Source: Jiangella sp. DSM 45060
GTDB taxonomy: Bacteria > Actinomycetota > Actinomycetes > Jiangellales > Jiangellaceae
Length of the DNA stretch: 64,000 nucleotides
Assembly (NCBI RefSeq): GCF_900105175.1
Contig: NZ_LT629771.1
Location: 5,724,622-5,788,621 of the forward strand
Reading direction: 5' to 3'
This document shows, piece by piece, positions 49,601 through 57,767 of this stretch. A program made the position numbers and the translations under genes. Positions within the stretch are counted from its first letter, which is position 1; every line of letters starts with the position of its first letter. The notes under the pieces were generated by a model. The model did not search any database, was not told the origin of the DNA, and saw only the letters and a list, made by a program, of their open reading frames with translations.

Positions 49601-50626
49601 GGCGGCGCCGGCGGTCCCGTCGGCCGGGACGGCGACGGCGCCACCGGCCCCGGCGGACGTGCCGCGGACGTCACGCCCGCCGTTGCCGTCGAGCAGGCTG
49701 AGCGCGCGCACGGCCGACCGCGCGATGACGTGGTTGCCGGTGACGGCGAGCGTCGACGTGGCCGGCAGCTGCTCGGCCGGCACGCCCTGCGCGACGAGCT
49801 TGGTGGTGAGGTACCGGGCGAGGTCCTCGGCGGTGACCCAGGGTCCCAGGCCGTCCTTGACGCGGCCGGTGCGCAGCCCCTCGACGATCTCGCCGGTGAA
49901 CCGCGACGTGCCCAGCTGTGGCACCGGCTCGGCCATGACGGACGCCGGCTGCGGGGCCGGCGACGCCGAGATGACGTAGACGCCGGCCGGCTCGAGCATG
50001 ACCTGGCGGCGCTGGACGGCGAACCGGTCGGTCTCCGCGCCGGGCAGGCAGGCGTCGAGCAGCACGACCTTGCTCGCCGCCCGGCACTCCTGCAGCTGGT
50101 CGCGGAGGAAGTCGGCCGGGACGGCGGTGCGCTCGAGGTCGGCGGGGTCGGTGTCGGCGCCGGCGAGGTAGAGCCGTCCGTCGGCGCCGGACACCTGCGC
50201 GTAGCCGGTGAGGTACACCAGCACGGTGTCGGCGAGCGCCCGCTCGTCGAGGAACGCCTCGACCGCCCGCATGATCTCGCCGCGGCTGCCGTCGGCGACC
50301 ACCTGGCAGGTGTCGACCATGCCGACGTCGGCGCGCTCCAGGACCTGGCGCAGCTGGCGCAGCCCGGCCGCCGCGACCGGCAGCAGCGGGTACCCGGCGT
50401 GGTCGTGGACGGCCGTGCCGACGAGCAGCGCGGCGCGGTCGCCGGCGGGCAGCCGGCGGGCGTCGGGGACGGCCGGAACGGCGGCGGATTCCACGGCGGA
50501 CGGGAATCGCAGCGACGCCTCGGGCGTACGCCGCGGCGGCGCCGGAAGGGTGACCGTGGCCGGACGGACGGCCACGAACCGGTCCCGGACGGGTTCGGTC
50601 CGCACATGCATCGACGGCTCGTTCAT
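46628..50626 (-). CDS. Caspase-like / SF1 helicase / nuclease-fold fusion protein
   Basis: The 1332-residue protein has four parts. A caspase-like (EACC1/metacaspase-type) domain spans about 60-310, with Cys193 in LLDAC, but Tyr142 in LTGYA where the catalytic His of the usual SGHG would be. A Gly/Ala-rich linker covers 318-352. An SF1, DNA2/NAM7-type helicase follows from about 360 to 1200, opening VIDYYRSCLAEA. Its motifs are Walker A APPGTGKD (633-640), Walker B VVIDDAH, GDPRQ (966-970), VATPFRAQ and the late SLARARAHVV. The C-terminal segment (about 1225-1332) resembles the PD-(D/E)XK-like end of such helicases, with GYRVDLLV and AVLLDRG. The architecture suggests a defence or cell-death effector triggered by nucleic acid. 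It is single-gene, flanked by unrelated secreted hydrolases. Confidence 0.85.
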   Translation of the reverse strand: MNEPSMHVRTEPVRDRFVAVRPATVTLPAPPRRTPEASLRFPSAVESAAVPAVPDARRLPAGDRAALLVGTAVHDHAGYPLLPVAAAGLRQLRQVLERADVGMVDTCQVVADGSRGEIMRAVEAFLDERALADTVLVYLTGYAQVSGADGRLYLAGADTDPADLERTAVPADFLRDQLQECRAASKVVLLDACLPGAETDRFAVQRRQVMLEPAGVYVISASPAPQPASVMAEPVPQLGTSRFTGEIVEGLRTGRVKDGLGPWVTAEDLARYLTTKLVAQGVPAEQLPATSTLAVTGNHVIARSAVRALSLLDGNGGRDVRGTSAGAGGAVAVPADGTAGAAGGAGAAGGEHGDQVADPGWREVIDYYRSCLAEAPSPEALPVRGAEAADWFPMADGAEVLLSGAEPTTLAPAGVDTFDWKERDVWYGYPLVTLAGAGRRHSGDPLAPSTVAPLLVRRAEVTVDARGAAALRPVGPVLPHAGILQACLDDQEAASVLAAWRQSWKPGDRDQLLVAIRQLLKRLGLDELSRLDPAALGAVDQKTANRTGVHNTAGVLYVESERAAQQAVAAELAELGERLADVPGTALEFLGKPVGLRTTTRAAVAPVLPAELNESQQAVLTAAMSRPLTVVSAPPGTGKDELVVDVVATAVAAGQKVLVASSDDAALQRLADRCGTLVTGLLIKTGDAQARAEEKQVVRELLRSTKDAAGGRSRGSVAAELAAAQLQVKAWRDRLAERNDLETLLRKTTAARSAAAERLGVPAELLAAAWRGDDAGLSDWVDRARLLTETHLMGGLRRRNLVLAFVRAITDAGADPGAARELLLDPAAFDSLLLFARAEDRLREDRREALAVSDDALDLEGRELSARVAELSAELLTVVVTEQAGTARERLEARRIALEPGGRNRQISHRELLSHLGGWAVTPRDAGQLALEPGMFDLVVIDDAHHCPVSAALPLLFRARRALVVGDPRQRLRAPGLSDHRLRRARRAAGLSAGFLAERRLSFRGDSVYDAALPNVEEALLLDEHDGAHPGIARIVDEHFYGGRLTVVTDVGALPRAHDAETGDATLLLWEDVTGTPERGANGGSWRNQAEIDRVVWAVKELREQLPADATVAVATPFRAQAEELRSLFRFAPVPVACVADGDAVDCDAVVLSLVAGDGMPEQTLRWAQGQTALWSGSLARARAHVVTVGQHGFWSRQAGLPALLARMSSVRSFHVRPNPPAPMESAVFTDPLVEALCARLEAAGAVDVEPNAVVDGYRVDLLVRTPSGSTAVLLDRGWPGEDAARHLRLLLRRRRLLTGLVPESGLPPVTRVLRVPTWQVRSGEPIDGLLD

Positions 50627-50654
50627 CAGGCTCCCTCGCGTCTGGCCTGCCGCC

Positions 50655-50673
50655 GGTGAACACCCCGTTCACC
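50655..50673. promoter_or_regulatory. Inverted repeat upstream of the caspase-helicase gene
   Basis: GGTGAAC (50655-50661) and GTTCACC (50667-50673) pair perfectly around a five-base centre, 29 bases before the ATG at 50626. It could be an operator or a leader hairpin that limits expression. No dedicated regulator is adjacent. Confidence 0.45.
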
Positions 50674-50948
50674 TGCGGTTCTCTCGCAGACTAGGTACGC
50701 ATCGCGACGTATGTCGGATCTTGGAGCAATATGGTCCGAACACCCGATGGAGTACTCGGACGAGAGGATCGTGGTGATCTAGAAAACAATCACGTATAAG
50801 CCGGCGCACTCATTCGATCATGGGAATTCCGTATTCCCGGCGATGGCGAGATCGTGTCATGGCGGGCATTCGCCACTCCCAGACCCTGGCGCCGTCATCG
50901 CATCGGCTCGAACACTGATGGGCACCCCCAGTGAAGGAGCCCGCGGTG
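50674..50948. other. Divergent promoter region, AT-richer
   Basis: The 322-bp gap between the caspase-helicase and subtilase genes is AT-richer than average, especially 50780-50815. GGGAAT-TCCGT-ATTCCC (50822-50838) is a small perfect dyad. I see no gene; promoters of both neighbours must lie here, but I cannot assign boxes with confidence. Confidence 0.5.
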
Positions 50949-53900
50949 ATGAGCGGTCGGTCGGACAGGTCCAGGCGTCTCCTCGCGATCCTCGTCGGCG
51001 GGTCACTGCTCGCCACCCTCGGCGCGGCGCCGGGGCAAGCCGGCGAAGCGACCCCTGCGGGCGACGCGGTGACGGCGTTCGGCGAGCAGCCGGAGACCAC
51101 GACCGTCACCCTCGTCACCGGCGACCGCGTGCACGTCCAGCGCGGCGCCGACGGGTACGAGGGCATCTCCGTCGACCCCGCGCCGCGGCCCGGCGGCGTC
51201 GTCCCGCAGTTCCACGCGAGTTCCCGCGACGGCGTCACGCGGGTGGTGCCGTCCGACGTCGCCGCGCTGGTGCCGGACCGCCTCGACCCCGCCCTGTTCG
51301 ACGTGACGGCGCTGGCCGCGCAGGACACCGGCGCGACGCTGCCGCTGATCCTCGACTACGCCGACGACGCCGTGCGGCCGCTGGACGCCGCACCGGTGCC
51401 CGGAACCACCGCCACCCTGCAGCTGACCAGCGTCAACGCTGTTGCGGTGGACGCCGACCCGGACGAGTTCGGCGCGACGGTGCTGGCCCTGGCCGCGGCG
51501 CGGCCCCTGGCCGGCGACCCACTGCGCGCGGTCGAGAAGGTCTGGCTGGACGCCCGGACGCAGGCCCGGCTGGACCGCAGTACCGGCCAGATCTCCGCGC
51601 CGGCCGCGTGGGACGCGGGCGTCGACGGCGACGGCGTCACAGTCGCGGTGCTCGACTCCGGCATCGACGACACCCACCCGGACCTCGCCGGACGGGTCGA
51701 CGCCGCGGTCAACTTCACCGACGAGCCGGACACCAGCGACGGTGCCGGGCACGGCACGCATGTCGCCTCGATCCTCGCCGGGACGGGCGCGGCGTCGGAC
51801 GGGGCGCGCCGCGGCGTCGCGCCGGGCGCCCGGCTGCTCAGCGGCAAGGTGCTCGACGGTCAGGCCGGCGGCTACGTCTCCTGGGCCATCGCCGGCATGG
51901 AATGGGCCGCGGCGCAGGGCGCGCAGATCGTCAACATGAGCCTCGGCCTGGGCCCGGGCGACTTCGAGGCGCCGCTGCTGACCGGCGCGGTCGAGCGGCT
52001 CAGTGCCGAGCACGGCACGCTGTTCGTCGTCGCCGCGGGCAACAACGGCTGCGACGCGTGCGTCGGCAGCCCGGCCGACGCCCCGGCGGCGCTCACCGTC
52101 GGCGCCGTCGACCGCGACGACCGGCTGGCCGACTTCTCCAGCCGCGGCCCGGCCTACGGCGGCTACCAGCTCAAGCCCGAGGTGACAGCGCCGGGGGTGG
52201 AGATCTGGGCCGCGAGGGCAGGCGGCGGCGACCCGTACGTCGCCAACTCCGGCACGTCCATGGCCGCGCCGCACGTCGCCGGAGCGGCCGCGCTGCTGGC
52301 GCAGGCCCGGCCGCACCTCACCGGGCCGGAACTGCGGGCCGCGCTGACCTCGACCGCCGTGCCCGCCGACGGTGTCGCCGTCACCGCGCAGGGCAGCGGC
52401 CGGATCGACGTCGGCCGGGTGCTGGCCAGCCCGGTGCTGGCGTCGGGCGGCGACCTGAGCTTCGGCCTGGTGCCGTTCCCCGGCGACGTCCCCGCGCCGC
52501 CACTGCGGCGCACCGTCGAGTACCGCAACACGACCGCCGCGCCGGTGACCATCGACCTCGCCGTGGAGGTGCCCGGCGCCGCCGCCGGGGACCTGACGGT
52601 GACGCCGTCCACCCTGACGCTCGCGCCCGGCGCCACCGGCAGCGCCGAGGTGGTGCTCGACGCGGCGGGTGGGCGGCCGGGCGACTACGCCGGCTACCTG
52701 CTGGCGACTGCCGCCGGCGAGGCGGACCCGCTGCGGCTGCCGCTCGGGTACACCGTCGAGCCGGAGTACTTCGACCTCACCATGACGGCGGTCGCCGCGG
52801 ACGGCCGGCCGGCCGAGCCGCAGCTCAGCGGCTACGTCGCCTCCCCCGTCGTCGACGTGCGCACCGGCGAGCCGGTCCTGCGGGGGACGTGCGCGGACGC
52901 GTCGGACCAGCTGACCTGGTGCGCGCGGGTGCCGGCCGGGACGTACTCCGTCATGACGTGGCTCGTGACCAAGCCCGCCTGGGCCGACAGCGACGGCGAC
53001 CCCTACACGGCGACGCCGCTGTACTCCTCGCTGGTCGGTGACCCGGAGGTGACGATCACCGGCGACACCGCGCTGGTCCTGGACGCGCGCGACGCGGTCG
53101 AGGTCGAGATCGCGACGCCGGACCACGAGACCCGGGCGAACGTCGGCGGCGCGATCGGGTTCGGCTGGGCGCGGACGCCCGAGAACGGCCCGGCGACCGT
53201 GGACTTCGTGGTGAACCCGCCCGGGTCGCAGCTGGAGGAGCGGGTGTTCCTGCAGCCCACGGACGAGGTGACGATCGGCTCGTTCAACGCCTCGTCGCGG
53301 TTCCGGCTGGCCGCGCCGGACATCACCCTCGACGTCGACGGCGTCGAGCTGGCGCCGTCGTACTACGCGGCGATGGACTTCAGCGACGTCCTCTCGCAGT
53401 TCCCCAGGCTCGACGGAGAGCTGACGCTGCCCGTCGTCGACGCCGGTGACGGCACCGCCGCGGACGTCGACGCCGCGGACCTGGACGGCGCGCTGGCGCT
53501 GGTGCGCCGCTCCGACGCGGTCCCGGTCGCGGTACAGGCGAACCGGGCCGCCGCGGCCGGCGCCGCGCTGGTCGCCGTCTACAACGACGTGCCCGGGTCG
53601 AACGACGCGGTCGGCGCGGAGGTCGTCCCGCTCGAGGTGCCCACCATGCGGCTGTCGCACGAGGAGGGCCGGGCCCTGCTGGACCGGCTGGCCGGCGGCG
53701 CCGTCACCGCGACCGCGACCGGGACGCCGTCCAGCCCGTACGTCTACGACCTCGTGCATCTCGAACGTGGCCGGATCCCGGCGGAGCTGCGCTATGTCGA
53801 CCGCACCGCGGACCTCGCCGCCGTCCGGCACGACCTCGGCGTCCAGCTGAGCGGGTCGCTGACGGAGGTGGCCTACCCCTTCGCCGCCGAGCACGACTTC

Positions 53901-54809
53901 TCCGCGTCACTGCCGATACCGGTGCCGGAGGCGCCGATGAGCCGCACCGCCTACTACGTCGACGACCCGAGCATGCTCTGGCAGCACGTCGTGCAGACCC
54001 CGCAGGAGCCGTACAACGGGCTGTGGCCTCGCCCGGCCGTCACCGAGCTCAGGCTTCAGGGCCCGATCCTGCCGGTGGCCGACGGTGAGCACTCGTGGCT
54101 GCGGCAGCCGCTCGTTCCCGGCTTCGACGACCAGCGGCCGATGACCCGCCGCGGCGACCAGCTGATCATCCCCACCGCCGGGTTCGTCGACGCGGCCGGC
54201 AACTTCGGCGAGGCGTGGGCGGGCGGCACGGACGGCGCCGGCTACCGCCAGCTGTTCCAGGTCTGGCACGGCGACGAGCTCCTCGGCGAGGCGAGCGGCA
54301 TCGTGCGGCCCGCCGGCACCATAGCGCTGCCGCCCGGCGAGGAGACGTACCGCATCGACTACTCGCTGGAGAACCGGACGTCATGGGCGGCGCTCTCGAC
54401 CCGCACCCGCACGTCGTGGACGTTCGTCTCCGACACGACCCCGGCCGGCGGCGACCCCGCCGTGGTGCCGCTGCTCACCCTCGACCACGACCTCGGCGCC
54501 GACCTCACCAACCGGCTCCCGGCGCCGCGGGACCGGCGCGGGCCGAACGAGATCTCCGTCGAGGTCGGCCAGCTGGCCGGTGCGGACCCGCGGGTCACCG
54601 CCCTCACCGTCGAGGCCTCTTACGACGACGGCGCCAGCTGGCGGCCGCTGCGGGTGCGGCGCTCCGGCGACACGTTCTCGGCGCACCTGCCGAACCGTCC
54701 GCCGCGCGGCCACACCGGGTTCGTGTCACTCCGCTTCAGCGCGGCCGACGCCGCGGGCAACCGGATCGAGCAGGAGGTCATCCGGGCGGCGGCGCTGCCG
54801 CCGGACTGA
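50949..54809 (+). CDS. Large secreted S8 subtilisin-like serine protease
   Basis: The 1286-residue preproprotein has a Sec signal (about 1-31) and a propeptide. The S8 domain has its catalytic triad at Asp236 (VLDSGID), His271 (GHGTHVA) and Ser437 (GTSMAAPHVAG). Beyond about residue 500 come several beta-sandwich domains and a PA-like segment (AALVAVYND, about 877). The end is a fibronectin-like region (SVEVGQLAGADPRVTALTVEASYDDG). It degrades proteins outside the cell. The ATG at 50949 has AAGGAG nine bases upstream. Length exceeds plain subtilisins (about 380) and fits actinobacterial multidomain subtilases. Confidence 0.93.
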   Translation: MSGRSDRSRRLLAILVGGSLLATLGAAPGQAGEATPAGDAVTAFGEQPETTTVTLVTGDRVHVQRGADGYEGISVDPAPRPGGVVPQFHASSRDGVTRVVPSDVAALVPDRLDPALFDVTALAAQDTGATLPLILDYADDAVRPLDAAPVPGTTATLQLTSVNAVAVDADPDEFGATVLALAAARPLAGDPLRAVEKVWLDARTQARLDRSTGQISAPAAWDAGVDGDGVTVAVLDSGIDDTHPDLAGRVDAAVNFTDEPDTSDGAGHGTHVASILAGTGAASDGARRGVAPGARLLSGKVLDGQAGGYVSWAIAGMEWAAAQGAQIVNMSLGLGPGDFEAPLLTGAVERLSAEHGTLFVVAAGNNGCDACVGSPADAPAALTVGAVDRDDRLADFSSRGPAYGGYQLKPEVTAPGVEIWAARAGGGDPYVANSGTSMAAPHVAGAAALLAQARPHLTGPELRAALTSTAVPADGVAVTAQGSGRIDVGRVLASPVLASGGDLSFGLVPFPGDVPAPPLRRTVEYRNTTAAPVTIDLAVEVPGAAAGDLTVTPSTLTLAPGATGSAEVVLDAAGGRPGDYAGYLLATAAGEADPLRLPLGYTVEPEYFDLTMTAVAADGRPAEPQLSGYVASPVVDVRTGEPVLRGTCADASDQLTWCARVPAGTYSVMTWLVTKPAWADSDGDPYTATPLYSSLVGDPEVTITGDTALVLDARDAVEVEIATPDHETRANVGGAIGFGWARTPENGPATVDFVVNPPGSQLEERVFLQPTDEVTIGSFNASSRFRLAAPDITLDVDGVELAPSYYAAMDFSDVLSQFPRLDGELTLPVVDAGDGTAADVDAADLDGALALVRRSDAVPVAVQANRAAAAGAALVAVYNDVPGSNDAVGAEVVPLEVPTMRLSHEEGRALLDRLAGGAVTATATGTPSSPYVYDLVHLERGRIPAELRYVDRTADLAAVRHDLGVQLSGSLTEVAYPFAAEHDFSASLPIPVPEAPMSRTAYYVDDPSMLWQHVVQTPQEPYNGLWPRPAVTELRLQGPILPVADGEHSWLRQPLVPGFDDQRPMTRRGDQLIIPTAGFVDAAGNFGEAWAGGTDGAGYRQLFQVWHGDELLGEASGIVRPAGTIALPPGEETYRIDYSLENRTSWAALSTRTRTSWTFVSDTTPAGGDPAVVPLLTLDHDLGADLTNRLPAPRDRRGPNEISVEVGQLAGADPRVTALTVEASYDDGASWRPLRVRRSGDTFSAHLPNRPPRGHTGFVSLRFSAADAAGNRIEQEVIRAAALPPD

Positions 54810-54812
54810 CGC

Positions 54813-54854
54813 GGGCCGGGCTCAGCGGGCCGGGCTCAGCGGGCCGGGCTCAGC
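54813..54854. repeat. 14-bp tandem repeat, three units
   Basis: GGGCCGGGCTCAGC occurs three times in a row (54813-54826, 54827-54840, 54841-54854). The last copy contains the stop codon of the convergent glycosidase gene. Each unit carries TCA, i.e. TGA on the minus strand, so copy-number change here would not alter that stop. Confidence 0.9.
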
Positions 54855-56169
54855 GGGCCAGCCAGTCCAGCGCCACCGCGGCGGTCCAGGACTGGTGCAG
54901 GCTGCCCAGCGGCTCGCCGGTGAACGGCTCGTAGTACTCGCCGAAGTCGCCGCCGGCCAGCTGCCGCAGCGACGCCGCACGCAGCCGCCGCGCGCCGTCG
55001 TCGTCGCCCTGACGCTCGAAGGCCCAGCTGAACAGCCACGACACGATCGGCCAGACCGGGCCGCGCCAGTACGTGCGCGGCCGCAGGCCGGGGTCGGCCG
55101 GCGAGACCGACGGCGGCAGCGGGTGCGCCAGCGCGGGGTGGCCGCACCAGCGCTCGCCCCAGAACAGCGCCCGCTGCGAGCCGTCGTCGACGCCGCAGAA
55201 CAGCGGCGCGAAGCCGGCGACCGTCTCGGTCTCGATCCAGCGGCCGGACCGGCGGTCGAGGTCGCGGGCCAGGCCCGTCGTCGGCGACACCGTCGACCGG
55301 ACCCCGGCGCGGAACCGGCCGGCCAGCTCGCGCAGCTCGGCCGCGTCGTCGTCGAAGCCCAGCTCGTCGCCGATGCCGGCCAGCTCGTCGCTGGCGACGG
55401 CGAGGATCGCGGACATGAACACGTCGGCCACCCGGAACCCCACGACCTCGCGGGCCGCGGCGTCGTCGTAGCGGACCCGGCGCAACTGCTCGACGATCCA
55501 CAGGTACCGGCCGTACTCGGCGTCGGTGGGGCGTTCGCGCAGGTCACCGACATGGTCGACGTCGGTGCGGACGAAACCGGGCAGGTCGTCGCCCGGGACG
55601 ACCGCGGCGTAGGGCTGGTCCCAGCGCGGCGAGTTGTCCATGCCGCTCTCCCAGCCGTGGTGGATCTCGACCAGCCCACGGCGGTCCGGGTCGCGCGCGG
55701 TGGCCAGCCAGCGGTGCCAGGCCAGCCAGGCGCCGAAGGTGTCGCGGACGAACGCCTCGGCCTCCGCGCGGTCGGCCCCGCCCGCCGCGCGCCCGGCGTC
55801 GAGGATGCGGCGGACCGCGAGCGCGTGCACGGGAGGCTGGCAGATGCCGGACGTGCGGACGGCCGTCGGAGCGGCCGCCGCCGACTCCGTCCCCCACCGC
55901 TGCGGGCCCGGGAAGTAGCCGTCGCCCTCGGAGAACACGATGTGCGGGATCATCCCGGTCGCCCACTGGGCGCGCAGCAGCGTGCGCAGTTCGGTGATGG
56001 CGCGCGGCACCGACAGCCGGGCCAGCCCGACCGCGATCAGCCCGGAGTCCCAGCTCCACATGTGCGGGTAGAGCCGCGGCGCCGCCGCCGTCATGGAGCC
56101 GAGGTCGTTGCCGCGCAGGACGTCGGCCGCGCGGTCGCCGAGCCCCACGTCGCTGACAGGGACCCGCAC
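54850..56169 (-). CDS. MGH1-type (GH63-like) glycoside hydrolase
   Basis: The 439-residue protein is an (alpha/alpha)6-barrel enzyme: YPHMWSWDSGLIAVGLARL, GMIPHIVF, EIHHGWESGMDNSPRWD (usual acid region), TYWRGPVWPIVSWL and GEYYEPFTGEPLGSLHQSWTAA. This is the mannosylglycerate-hydrolase/GH63 group, which cleaves glucosyl or mannosyl linkages. No signal peptide, so it acts on imported sugars. It starts at a GTG with GGAGGAGG before it. It is divergent from a ROK regulator that probably controls it. Confidence 0.88.
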   Translation of the reverse strand: MRVPVSDVGLGDRAADVLRGNDLGSMTAAAPRLYPHMWSWDSGLIAVGLARLSVPRAITELRTLLRAQWATGMIPHIVFSEGDGYFPGPQRWGTESAAAAPTAVRTSGICQPPVHALAVRRILDAGRAAGGADRAEAEAFVRDTFGAWLAWHRWLATARDPDRRGLVEIHHGWESGMDNSPRWDQPYAAVVPGDDLPGFVRTDVDHVGDLRERPTDAEYGRYLWIVEQLRRVRYDDAAAREVVGFRVADVFMSAILAVASDELAGIGDELGFDDDAAELRELAGRFRAGVRSTVSPTTGLARDLDRRSGRWIETETVAGFAPLFCGVDDGSQRALFWGERWCGHPALAHPLPPSVSPADPGLRPRTYWRGPVWPIVSWLFSWAFERQGDDDGARRLRAASLRQLAGGDFGEYYEPFTGEPLGSLHQSWTAAVALDWLAR

Positions 56170-56207
56170 CGCGCCTCCTCCGATGTCGCCATGATGTCGC
56201 CCCAGCG

Positions 56208-56231
56208 ACCAGGTTTCGGTATCGTCCTGGT
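56208..56231. promoter_or_regulatory. Possible ROK operator
   Basis: ACCAGG (56208-56213) and CCTGGT (56226-56231) form a perfect 6-bp dyad with a 12-base spacer between the divergent glycosidase and ROK genes. Position fits an operator; the arms are short, so this is tentative. Confidence 0.35.
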
Positions 56232-56256
56232 TTTGTCAAATCACTGGACGTAAGGG

Positions 56257-57387
56257 GTGACCGTGGCCGGGACCTCGCCCGGATGGCTGCTGCAGCTGAT
56301 CCGGTCGCGCGAGGACTGGACCCGCCGGCAACTGCTGGCCGAGACCGGGCTGTCGCGGATGACGCTGTTCGAGCGGCTGGACGCGCTGTTCCGAGCCGGT
56401 CTCGTGTACGAGGCGGGGGCGGCCGGGCCGACCGGCGGGCGCCCGGCGGCGCTGATCCGCTTCGCCGGTCAGGGCCGGGTCGTGCTGGTGCTCGACGTCG
56501 ACCACCACACCGGACGGATCGCCGTCACCGACCTCGCCGGCCGCAGCCTGCGCGAACGCGAGCTCCCGCTGGACGTCGCCGGCCCGCCGGACGCGGTGCT
56601 GGCGACGGTGTGCGACGTCGGCGCGTCGCTGCTGGCATCCGGCGCCGGCGAGACGCTGGTCGGGGTCGGGGTCGCACTGCCCGGCCCGGTGTCGCCGGTG
56701 ACCGGCCTGCTGCGCCCCGCGACCGTGATGCCCGGCTGGGACGGTTTCCCGATCGCCGCGTTCGTCGGTTCCCGGTGGCCGGTGCCGGTGCTGCTGGAGA
56801 ACGACGCCCGCGCGCACGCGCTCGGCGAGGCGGCCGAGCGGCCCGGCACGACGCCGCTGCTGGCGGTGAAGTACGCGCACGGGATCGGCGCCGGACTGGT
56901 GCTCGACGGCGCGCTGCTGAGCGGGTTCGACGGCGCGGCCGGCGACATCGGGCACATCCGGGTCTCCGGCGATGCCGATGCGCCGGTCTGCCGGTGCGGG
57001 CGGACCGGCTGCCTGGCGGCGTTCGCGTCGGGCTACGCGCTGCTGCGCCGCCGCGGCGTCACCCCGTCGTCGTCGGATGACCTTGCGGAGCGGCTGGCCA
57101 CGTCGCCTGAGCTGAGGGAGGCCGCGCGACTGCTCGGCCGGACGCTGGCCGGGCTGGTCGCGCTGGTGAACCCGCAGACCATCGTGCTCGGCGGTGCCCT
57201 GGGCCGTCTCCCCGCCGTCGTCGACGAGGTGCGCACCGCCGTGCGGGCCGACGCGCTGGACCGGCTGACCAGCGAGCTGGAGATCGTCCCGAGCACCGCC
57301 CACCACCCGGCCGCCGCCGGCATGGCCGCGCTCGTCACCGGCCACGTCTACGCCCCCGCCGCCGTCGACGCGGTCGTCGCGACCTGA
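56257..57387 (+). CDS. ROK-family transcriptional regulator
   Basis: The 376-residue protein has an N-terminal winged helix (about 8-62; WTRRQLLAETGLSRMTLFERLDAL) and a ROK sugar-kinase-like domain. The kinase-like domain shows LDVDHHTGRIAVTDL, LLENDARAHALGE, GAAGDIGHIRV and the zinc motif CRCGRTGC. The usual GCLE reads GCLA, one sign that it is a repressor rather than a kinase. It should sense a sugar and control the divergent glycosidase. GTG at 56257; a GTG at 56263 is also possible, since AAGGGG precedes it. Confidence 0.9.
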   Translation: MTVAGTSPGWLLQLIRSREDWTRRQLLAETGLSRMTLFERLDALFRAGLVYEAGAAGPTGGRPAALIRFAGQGRVVLVLDVDHHTGRIAVTDLAGRSLRERELPLDVAGPPDAVLATVCDVGASLLASGAGETLVGVGVALPGPVSPVTGLLRPATVMPGWDGFPIAAFVGSRWPVPVLLENDARAHALGEAAERPGTTPLLAVKYAHGIGAGLVLDGALLSGFDGAAGDIGHIRVSGDADAPVCRCGRTGCLAAFASGYALLRRRGVTPSSSDDLAERLATSPELREAARLLGRTLAGLVALVNPQTIVLGGALGRLPAVVDEVRTAVRADALDRLTSELEIVPSTAHHPAAAGMAALVTGHVYAPAAVDAVVAT

Positions 57388-57422
57388 CGCCCCATCCCGC
57401 CGGCCGTCGTCCGGTCGCGCGA

Positions 57423-57690
57423 CTCGTCGAGTGCGCCAGCTCGTCCCGTGCGGCGCCCCGCTCGTCGAGCGCGCCCTTTCGTCCGGTGCGGCCGACCCGC
57501 TCGTCGAGCGCGCCCTCTCGTCCGGTGCGGCCGACCCGCTCGTCGAGCGCGCCAACTCGTCCCGTCCGGCGCCCCGCTCGTCCGCCGCGCCGGTTCGTCG
57601 AATGCGGCAGCCCGCTCGTCGGGAGCTTCGGCTCGTCCCGTGTCGCTGCCCGCTCGTCCGGTGCGCTGATCTGTCTCGTGCACCGAATCG
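57423..57690. repeat. Tandem array of 38-39-bp units
   Basis: Seven degenerate units start CTCGTCGAGCGCG or a variant at 57423, 57461, 57500, 57539, 57577, 57615 and 57653. Spacings are 38, 39, 39, 38, 38 and 38. Mixed 38/39 spacing breaks any reading frame, so it is non-coding. It follows the ROK stop by about 35 bases. The CTCGTCGAG core is itself near-palindromic. Confidence 0.85.
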
Positions 57691-57703
57691 CACCGAGGTG
57701 ACA

Positions 57704-57751
57704 CCCCGCCCGGCCGGGTGGGAGGCCCACCCTACGGGCGGGCACCGACAA
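57704..57751 (-). promoter_or_regulatory. Copy C of the repeat with a PafBC-type motif
   Basis: On the minus strand: TTGTCGGTG, an eight-base spacer CCCGCCCG, TAGGGT (57751 down to 57729). The perfect hairpin GGGTGGG-CCT-CCCACCC follows, then GGCCGGGCGGGG. It sits between two tandem arrays in the gap between the convergent ROK and HTH genes and points toward the ROK 3' end. Confidence 0.65.
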
Positions 57752-57767
57752 CGTCGCCGCGAACGTG

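Noticed and set aside
46028-50659. 1543-codon open frame on the plus strand opposite the caspase-helicase gene
   Set aside because: Its composition (Arg/Gln/Gly/Val-rich, no domains) is that of antisense sequence in high-GC DNA. The minus-strand frame has recognisable domains, and the two cannot both be the main product.
57423-57690. CRISPR array
   Set aside because: 38-39-bp units abut directly with no spacers.
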